DNA of 64,000 nt from assembly GCA_016717105.1 (NCBI GenBank), contig JADKGF010000014.1:70040-134039 (forward strand), written 5' to 3'. The notes below the pieces were generated by a model, which worked only from the letters and a program-made list of their open reading frames with translations, made no database searches and was not told the DNA's origin. Below are positions 57,493 to 64,000 of the stretch, piece after piece (the stretch's first letter is position 1; every line of letters begins with the position of its first letter). A program made the translations under genes and the position numbers. The DNA is from Saprospiraceae bacterium (lineage in GTDB: Bacteria > Bacteroidota > Bacteroidia > Chitinophagales > Saprospiraceae).

Positions 57493-58276
57493 TTATGATT
57501 TATTGTTATTTAATTTGGATATTTTTAAAGTTATATCAACAAATTCCTTTACACTTAGTTGTTCAGGTCTTTGTGTAAAATATTGGTCATCCATCAAAGA
57601 CTCGTCAGAAAAAAGGTTTTTTAAGTGTGTTTCTCAGCATTTTACGCCGTTGTCCGAATGCTGTTTTTACTACATTCCTGAAAAGTCGCTCATCACATGG
57701 CAATTCATAATTTTCTTTACGTACCAGTCTGATTACACTCGAATTTACCTTCGGTGGTGGACTAAATGATGTAGGTGGCACATCTATAATGGTCTCACCG
57801 TCATAATGGGCCTGAACCAAAACACTGATGACACCATATGTTTTCGAACCTGGTTGCGCTACTACTCTGTCAGCTACTTCTTTCTGAAACATACCAACCA
57901 TTTCGGGCACCATTTCAGCATGATTTACCATCTTGATCAGTATTTGAGACGAGATATTATATGGATAATTGCCAATCAAACAAAAAGGCTGACCGTCAAA
58001 AACTTTTAACAAATTGAGCTTTAAGAAGTCCAAAAATATGATTTGATCTTGTTGGAGTACTTTATGATCTATGAGATATGCTACCATGTCTTGATCAGCT
58101 TCTACAACCTTGAAATTGGTATCTTGTTTAGCCAGATATTTGGTCAATACGCCTTTTCCAGGACCTATTTCCAACACATTTTTTATATCGCCAGTCATTT
58201 GAAGGCTTGATGCAATGTCTGCTGACATACCTTCATTTATAAGAAAATGCTGACCAAATGATTTTTTTGCTTTCAT
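57493..58276 (-). pseudogene. rsmA: 16S rRNA dimethyladenosine transferase, one frameshift near the C-terminus
   Basis: Dimethylates two adenines near the 3' end of 16S rRNA. The start at 58276 (MKAKKSFGQHFLINEG) is the family signature. SAM-binding motif LEIGPGKGVLTKYLA is near residue 36, and the catalytic NYPYNISSQIL (N-x-P-Y) near 105. The frame ends at 57605 (TLKKPFF). A single-base change near 57617, between runs of six A's and six T's, joins it to LFSDESLMDDQYFTQRPEQLSVKEFVDI, the normal end, stopping at 57493 (about 261 residues). This is very probably a sequencing error. Confidence 0.9.
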
Positions 58277-58400
58277 GAGAAATTTTACAAGACCCAAAGT
58301 TACAGTTTTTTCAAGCTTAAAAATGCCTTAATTGTTTGATGTCCAAAACTAACAAACCCTAAAATCTCAATTAATATTATCACAAAAATCCCAAATTCAC

Positions 58401-59240
58401 TCAATTACGCTTAAGTACAAATGGATGTCGAAGCCCCGAATAAGATTTTAAAACTGCTTTGGCGCTGCCTACAGATAGTGGTGATTCGATAAGTAACGGC
58501 AATTTATTTCCATCATTTGAGACCCACACATGCATGCGATTTCCGTCTTTAAACACATTACCAGTAACCAAATCAGGAATAACTTTTATTGTATTTGTTA
58601 TGCCTAAATCTTTGATTTCGAAATCATTGTATTTGCCTTCATATCTTACCTTGATAGGATAAATCGTCTCATCAAACAATATTCTCGTAGGTATCAGATC
58701 GCCCGGCTTATGTTTGGAGATATTGATATTGCGCATAAAATAAAGCACCGATAGCAAGTCATGCGTACATTGATGTATGGTAATATATTTCTTTTTTGCA
58801 GTAGCTCGACTTTTCCCATTAAAGCTGATCGCCGACAGATTATTATGGTTGAATACAAGGCTATCAAATTTTCTATAGTTGCCTTCTTCTACGATTCTGA
58901 CGAAATTTATCGGATACATCGTCTTTTTATCTATCGTACTGTGGAAGTAATCTCGCACACGAAAAAATGCATCGTAACCTTTGTAAGTCTTACCTGTGAC
59001 GGTCACTTCATAGGTGTCTTTGTTTTCCTTAATATAAAATTCGGCTTCTCCAGCAGGCACCCAAACAAATTCCCAATTGTAATATGCTTTATAAACCACT
59101 TTTTCACCACCTTGTATTGCGGTGTTTTCGATGGTACATTCATGCTTAAGGTCATGAAGATAACTGTCTGTGCCATTTACAAATAGAAAAGCAATGGTAA
59201 TAAATGAAAAAGCAATAGTAATAAATTTTAGTACTTTCAT
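58401..59240 (-). CDS. DUF3108 family exported protein
   Basis: 279 residues. An N-terminal hydrophobic segment (ITIAFSFITIAFLFVNG) would export or anchor it. The body matches DUF3108: GGEKVVYKAYYNWEFVWVPAGEAEFYI near residue 44, HSTIDKKTMYPINFVR near 100, and MRNINISKHKPGDLIPTRILFD near 170. It is probably a periplasmic beta-sheet protein; the role is unknown. It begins directly after the tdk stop (TAA then ATG), so it is in an operon with tdk. Confidence 0.8.
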   Translation of the reverse strand: MKVLKFITIAFSFITIAFLFVNGTDSYLHDLKHECTIENTAIQGGEKVVYKAYYNWEFVWVPAGEAEFYIKENKDTYEVTVTGKTYKGYDAFFRVRDYFHSTIDKKTMYPINFVRIVEEGNYRKFDSLVFNHNNLSAISFNGKSRATAKKKYITIHQCTHDLLSVLYFMRNINISKHKPGDLIPTRILFDETIYPIKVRYEGKYNDFEIKDLGITNTIKVIPDLVTGNVFKDGNRMHVWVSNDGNKLPLLIESPLSVGSAKAVLKSYSGLRHPFVLKRN

Positions 59241-59829
59241 TTATGGCAATCTTAGATCCAAAATATTTCCCATTTCGTAACAAACCCTACAACGCGGTTC
59301 ATACAAATCTTTCTCACCCAAAAGCACCGTTTCTTGTTCTTGACTAAGTCTGTAAGAATGTGTAGCCAGGTTGCCACAATGAGGACAAATCGCATGCACT
59401 TTTGTGATGTATTCGGCAACAGCCAATAAATTCGGAATAGGCCCAAATGGTCGTCCTTTGAAGTCCATATCCAGACCAGCTATTATCACTCTGACTCCAT
59501 CAATTGCAAGCTTTTGACAGACCAGAGGCAAGTTTTCATCAAAAAACTGGGCTTCATCAATGCCTACTACATTTACATCAGAAATATGATTAAATATCTC
59601 TTCACTTTGACTTATAGGAAGCGAGTCCACCGCATTTTCATCATGAGATACAACTTTGATGATATCATATCTTGTATCTTTCGATGGCTTAAATATCTGA
59701 ACTTTCTGATTTGCAATTTTGGCCTCTTGAGCCGACGGATGAGCTCTTCGGTCTTGCCGGAAAACATCGAGCCGCAGATCACTTCGATCCAACCACTTCG
59801 TTGACCTCATAACTTGGCTCTAAAAACAT
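59241..59829 (-). pseudogene. tdk: Thymidine kinase, two frameshifts near the N-terminus
   Basis: Phosphorylates thymidine to dTMP in salvage. The proposed start is ATG at 59829 (MFLEPSYEV). The next piece, in a second frame, carries GWIEVICGSMFSGKTEELIRRL (the P-loop), cut here by the usual family spacing. From about 59740 the third frame continues AKIANQKVQIFKPSKDTRY to the end. Later motifs are VVGIDEAQFFDE near 59550 (Walker B), the zinc-type CPHCGN and CRVCYE, and the substrate loop with THSYRL. The total of about 195 residues is normal. Frameshifts in an otherwise perfect gene suggest errors. Confidence 0.9.
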
Positions 59830-59950
59830 ACGTCTGATTTTTCCACCCAGAACAAAATAATTACCAACTTCTCACATCATTTTGTAATGAATACACAATA
59901 ATAAGCGTTAAATATTAAATATTTGTACAATCTTAAGCCAAACGATTTAT

Positions 59951-59967
59951 TTGGTATAAAAATTGCA
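59951..59967 (+). promoter_or_regulatory. Sigma-54-like promoter before the gene at 60011
   Basis: TTGGTATAAAAATTGCA has GG and GC separated by exactly 10 bases (-24/-12), with a complete TTGCA -12 box. No TTCCA/TGGAA activator site is seen 51 bases upstream, so this is not a clear member of the EPS set. Confidence 0.45.
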
Positions 59968-60010
59968 ACATATTAAATAATTGTTTTATATAATTTAAGT
60001 TTCAATATAG

Positions 60011-60748
60011 ATGGATATCAAAAATTTCAATAGAAAACTACATAAAATTTCTTCTTTAGCTGAAAATGCAAATGACGATAATGACCTTACAGCATTGGAA
60101 CATGATTTATTGCTTAGTTATATCAGGGACTTATATGAAATAGCTCTTGATCACAAAGTTTCAGAACCTGCAAGGCGAGAAAGCAAGCCTGTAGTAAATC
60201 CTATTACCGATAGACCACAAGTAGAACAAATTCAGCCAGTTACACCAAGTGTCGTTCATGTTGTAAAGGAAATAGTGGTCGAAACTCCACCACAAGTAGT
60301 CGTTGCAGAAGAACAAACAGCACGGATTGAAATTCAGCATATCGAACCTGAAAAAATTATAGAAAAACCAATTGTAATAGAAAAACCAATCGAAGTTATA
60401 AACACACCAAAAAAAGCTGGAAAAGAAATCATAAGCCAAGAAATCATGGATGAACTATTTGCTGAAGAGCGCATCTCTGATTTATCAGACAAATTGTCAT
60501 TATCACCTATTAAGGATTTGACAAAATCTATGGGCATTAATGAAAAAATATTTACCCAGCAGGAATTATTTGGAAACAATCAACAGCAATTTATAACTAC
60601 TCTTGAAAAGTTAAACAATTGTCAAAACTTTACAGAAGCAAAACAATATTTGCTAGAAAATGTAATTAATGACTTCGGCTGGACAAGTGAAGGTAAGGTT
60701 AAAAAGGCAGCAACTTTTATCAAACTTGTCAAAAGGAAGTTTGTATAA
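60011..60748 (+). CDS. Hypothetical cytosolic protein with a proline/valine/glutamate-rich linker
   Basis: 245 residues. The N-terminal part is helical (NRKLHKISSLAENANDD), the middle (about 55-140) is low-complexity PV/VE/IE-rich (EKPIVIEKPIEV), and the C-terminal 110 residues form a domain: SLSPIKDLTKSMGINEKIFTQQELFGNN, then FTEAKQYLLENVINDFGW. That C-terminal pattern is widely seen in Bacteroidota hypotheticals. The function is unknown. It is 10 bases before a rhomboid gene, so probably co-transcribed. Confidence 0.6.
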   Translation: MDIKNFNRKLHKISSLAENANDDNDLTALEHDLLLSYIRDLYEIALDHKVSEPARRESKPVVNPITDRPQVEQIQPVTPSVVHVVKEIVVETPPQVVVAEEQTARIEIQHIEPEKIIEKPIVIEKPIEVINTPKKAGKEIISQEIMDELFAEERISDLSDKLSLSPIKDLTKSMGINEKIFTQQELFGNNQQQFITTLEKLNNCQNFTEAKQYLLENVINDFGWTSEGKVKKAATFIKLVKRKFV

Positions 60749-60758
60749 ATCATACTGA

Positions 60759-61493
60759 ATGAACAAAGAGATCAAATTATTTATATATAAAATTCGTTAT
60801 CCGATTCTATTGCTTTTGTCTCTTTGGGTAATAGAAGCAGCTGACACTTTTTTACATCTAGGTTTAAGTGTACTGGGAATTTACCCCAGAGAATTGTCTG
60901 GTTTGCCCGGAATATTTACTGCGCCATTTATACATGCTACATGGGGACATCTTGCATCCAATTCAATCCCGATAATCACCTTAACATCGATATTAGTGCT
61001 ATTTTACAGGAAAGTAGCATTACAAGTTATCACCATGATTATCATAGGTGGAGGATTTTGTATTTGGCTATTTGCACGACCATCATACCATATTGGAGCT
61101 AGTGGGCTCGTATATGGCTTGATTGGCTTTATATTTTTTATCGGTATTTTTAGAAAAAACATAAAAACAACTATACTCTCTTTAATCGTATTGGTATTAT
61201 ACGCTGGTAGTGTAGAAAGCCTATTTCCAAATGTAGAAAAAAATATATCTTGGGAAAGCCATCTATTTGGATTTTTGGTTGGTATGATTGCCTCATTTAT
61301 TTTCAGGAATGTAATTGAAGACGATGAAAAAGCGTTCATTCAAGCTCCTTCATGGGCTGGAGAAGTTTCCACTAAAGCGTATTTTCTTCCAAGAGATACT
61401 TTCGAAAAAACCAAAATACAACGATATTATGAATACTTAGAAGCCGAAAGGCAACGAATGGAAAGAGAAAGAATGGAAAATAATCTTTTGTAA
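60759..61493 (+). CDS. Rhomboid family intramembrane serine protease
   Basis: 244 residues with six membrane segments. The family loop HATWGHLASNSIP is near residue 65, the catalytic serine is in GASGLVYGLIGF near 112, and the histidine in SWESHLFGFLVGM near 167. A charged C-terminal tail follows (about 190-244, EYLEAERQRMERERME). It cleaves membrane proteins; the substrates are unknown. It ends the operon at a terminator. It is the second rhomboid in the window (the first, at 4843, is broken). Confidence 0.9.
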   Translation: MNKEIKLFIYKIRYPILLLLSLWVIEAADTFLHLGLSVLGIYPRELSGLPGIFTAPFIHATWGHLASNSIPIITLTSILVLFYRKVALQVITMIIIGGGFCIWLFARPSYHIGASGLVYGLIGFIFFIGIFRKNIKTTILSLIVLVLYAGSVESLFPNVEKNISWESHLFGFLVGMIASFIFRNVIEDDEKAFIQAPSWAGEVSTKAYFLPRDTFEKTKIQRYYEYLEAERQRMERERMENNLL

Positions 61494-61528
61494 AAATTTG
61501 TCAGAAACAACCCCAAATAATCATAAAT

Positions 61529-61562
61529 AAAAAAGGAGTCCTTAACCAAGAACTCCTTTTTT
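61529..61562. terminator. Bidirectional rho-independent terminator
   Basis: AAAAAAGGAGT (61529-61539) pairs with ACTCCTTTTTT (61552-61562) around a 12-base loop, between the rhomboid gene and the convergent T9SS adhesin gene. Confidence 0.85.
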
Positions 61563-61578
61563 ATTATCCAAAAACCGA

Positions 61579-64000
61579 TTACTTATTGTGAATAATAAGT
61601 TTTTGTCTGATGGTTTGGTCACCATTTTTCACTTCCAAGATATAAATACCATTAGGAATATCCTGCGAAATATTACCAGATATGTTCCTCGCATTATGCT
61701 TGATAATTTCAATATCATTGATCATCACCTGCATACCATTGATGGCCAGTAACTTTAAAGATGTCTCTGGATCAAGGTCAGTTTGTGATACAATATTTAT
61801 TACTCCTGATGACGGATTAGGGAATAACGTCATAGGCGAAGTCATATTGATATGTATAGTGATACTCTCAGTGTCCACACATTCGAAACAATCAGTAACC
61901 GTCACCTATAAAAATTCGAAGCTGTAGGTGTTACAACAATAGATGCTGTGGTCTCACCAATATTCCACAAATATTTTATTTGATTTGTTGCAGGATTCGT
62001 AGGGTCACAAATACCTTCACCAGTAATTGTCGGTGTCAATGTCAGTGATTGTCCCAAATTTATCATTCTATCAGGCCCAAGATCAGCCTTGATTGTAGAA
62101 ACACGCACCGTATGCTGCGCAACATTTGAACAACCACAAACAGTCTGTAACCGTTACAGAATAAGATGTAGTCGTACTTGGTGTCACCATGATAGAAGAT
62201 CCAGTTTGTCCATTTGACCAAGCATAAGTCATTTGTTCTGTGTTTCCTGCACAACAACCACCTAAAACTTTAATGTCGTCAATATCCCAAATTGATTCTC
62301 TGCCACCATTATTAATATTACAATAAGGAATCAATTCAAATAGATATGTACTAATGAGCTTGAACTAAATAATGGATTATTGCTAAAGTCAAACTCTTCT
62401 TTGTCCCAAGTCCTATTAGTTGCAATTTCATCTACATAATAGATTACATTACTGTTTTTACTGATTCTAATCAGATATTTAGTTGCAAAATCATTCAATG
62501 CACTTATTCCGTCTATAAATTGGAAATTCAATGGAGATTGTTCATGAAAAGATAATCCCGTTATTTGTCCGTTTTGACTTGGAGTCAAGGTAACCTCAAA
62601 CCTTTAATGCCTTTGTATAATCCAATTTCGAAGGATTGCAAGTAATTTGCGCACCAATACACATACCAACATTTCCATCGAAGCCAGGCGTGCATGAATG
62701 TTTGTTTTGATTAAGTCTATGTACATTACCCGCTGTAACTTGTGTGCAATTATAATGATGGACTACCGGTACAAATTCAGAATAATCCACATGTGTGCCT
62801 AATGCCATAACGGAGTGAGTTGCTTAAATCCCAATAAGCCAAAACTTCTGGTTGATCTAGCATTACAAGCCCCAGGGCATTCATTGTCAGAATGACCGTT
62901 TACTACTATAAAATGTTTTGTCACCACTACAAAGTCTGTCAGGGCTCCGATAAATCACTTCAGGTTTTGGTTTACCATGATTGTATGACTAATGTGTTTG
63001 TACAAGTGTTGCTATTTGTTACGGTAACAGTGTAAGTAGTATTTGCAGTAGGAGATACCGAAATGGAAGCAGTTGTCGAACCATTACTCCATAGATAACT
63101 TCCTCCTCCTGTTGCAGTCAAAGACGCAGTGCTGCTTGAACAAATCTTATTTTCCCCACTAATATTAACCACAGGCAATGACTGTACTGTTACCGTTACA
63201 CTTGTTGAAGCTTGACAGTCATTGCTGTTGCTAACGGTTACATTATATTGTTGTTGTTGCAGTCGGCTTACGGTAATGCTCGTGCAGTTGCGTCATTACT
63301 CCATATATATGTTAATCCACCACTAGCAGTCAACGTTGTGCTCGCACCTGTACATATCTCTGTATCGCCCGTTATACTTGAGTAGGGAATGGAGTGGGCA
63401 GTTACCGTTACATTTGTTGATGCTTGACAGCCATTGCCATCCGTTACGTTACATTATAAGTCGTTGTTGCCGTTGGGCTTACGGGTGATACTTGTGCTAG
63501 TGCTCCATTGCTCCATAAATAAGTCGTTCCGCCACTAGCCGTCAACGTTGTGCTCTGCGCCTGTACAGATTTCTGTGTCGCCTGCGATATTTCTGGAGAA
63601 GGAAGCGGATTTACTTTAACTGTTTTCACACTTGTTGAAGCTTGACAGCCATTGCCATCCGTTACGGTTACATTATAAGTCGTTGTCGCCGTTGGGCTTA
63701 CATCAATGTTATGGTTCAGTTGCTCCTTTGCTCCAGTAGATAAGTTGTTCCGCCAACAGCTGTCAATCTCGTTGTTCCCCTCCTGTACATATTTCTGTGT
63801 CACCACCGATACTAGTCAGTGGAAGCGGATGTACTGTTACTGTTACGTCACTGGTTGAAGCTTGAATGTCTTCTACCATCCGTTACTGTTACATTATAAG
63901 ACGTCCATGCTGCTGGGTTTACATCCATCCAACAGGTAGTTGCACCTGTGCTCCACAGATAGCCCGTTCCGCCACTAGCTGTCAATCTCGCTGTTGCTCC
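61579..64000 (-). pseudogene. Repetitive T9SS type A adhesin, C-terminal part, many frameshifts; runs off the right edge
   Basis: The last 330 bases (61579-61905) encode a type A sorting domain: FPNPSSGVINIVS and NGIYILEVKNG. Before it (61900-62810) lie several pieces in different frames, including a lectin/MAM-like stretch (WDIDDIKVLGGC) and SNGQTGSSIMVTPSTTTSYSVTVTDC. The rest to 64000 is a tandem array of units of about 73 residues with ASGGTTYLWSNG and SVSPTATTTYNVTV. At least eight frame changes occur in 2.4 kb, the highest density in the window, so low-quality sequence near a contig end is likely. The start lies beyond the window. Confidence 0.75.
62985..64000 (-). repeat. Tandem array of about 220-bp units within the adhesin
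   Basis: Similar stretches (CATTATAAGTCGTTGTTGCC and variants) start near 63240, 63449, 63670 and 63892, with a more diverged unit near 63027: spacings of about 209 to 222 bases. Each unit encodes one Ig-like module ending in TYNVTVTDGNGCQAS. The array continues past the right edge, so its true length cannot be given. Confidence 0.75.

Noticed and set aside
60161..60439. 92-residue - strand open frame rich in F, W and Y
   Set aside because: It is the complement of the low-complexity PV/VE/IE linker of the gene at 60011.

Overview
The window looks like a chromosomal piece of a low-GC member of the Bacteroidota, most likely of the Saprospiria type. Several large secreted proteins end in type IX secretion (T9SS) sorting domains of type A or B. 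Promoters fit the Bacteroidota TTG / TAnnTTTG pattern. The conserved genes (DUF3108, FIST and DUF6909-like proteins, a DUF1972 glycosyltransferase) also fit that phylum. I saw no rRNA, tRNA or CRISPR array.

Layout. 0.4-4.1 kb: a broken T9SS surface protein lying between two exact 58-bp copies of the upp 5' region. 4.1-10.3 kb: housekeeping genes (upp, a rhomboid, fused aspartokinase/homoserine dehydrogenase, a beta-CASP hydrolase, a flavin reductase). 10.7-21.8 kb: an accessory island with nearly all genes on the + strand: secreted hypotheticals, a DUF2975/HTH pair with a palindromic operator, a DUF488-DUF488-dual-OB operon, a PIN remnant, an AHSA1-like gene, a methyltransferase, a broken higBA, and a nucleosidase next to a DUF4062 protein. 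Three copies of a roughly 100-bp promoter-bearing repeat divide this island. 22.0-29.2 kb: an exopolysaccharide (EPS) operon of response regulator, Wza-type export lipoprotein, Wzz/Wzc-like protein, flippase, glycosyltransferase and polymerase/ligase. 29.3-30.1 kb: a GNAT gene with a 51-codon partner. 30.5-34.3 kb: secreted VCBS/ASPIC protein. 34.5-40.6 kb: signalling operon of sigma-54 activator, FIST protein and hybrid histidine kinase. 40.8-42.9 kb: a secreted HExxH metallopeptidase-like protein. 42.9-50.8 kb: a second EPS cluster on the - strand. 51-61.5 kb: ordinary metabolic and hypothetical genes (TlpA-like, murQ with a sodium:solute symporter, yqeY, rsmA, tdk, rhomboid). 61.6-64 kb: the C-terminal end of a repetitive T9SS adhesin that runs off the right edge.

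The most interesting structure is regulatory. Upstream of both EPS clusters, and inside the first operon before the Wzz/Wzc gene, a TGGAA half-site (three times in the array TGGAA-N4/5-TTCCA-N5-TGGAA) sits exactly 51 nt before a TTGGCA-like -24 element. A fifth, looser copy precedes the VCBS protein. Together with the sigma-54 activator/FIST/kinase operon located between the clusters, this suggests a dedicated sigma-54 exopolysaccharide and surface regulon.

Caution: about twenty single-base frameshifts and one in-frame stop are seen, several in homopolymers and many in genes that should be essential (tdk, rsmA, thrA). Many are probably sequencing errors rather than true pseudogenes. I give full extents for such genes and label them as interrupted.
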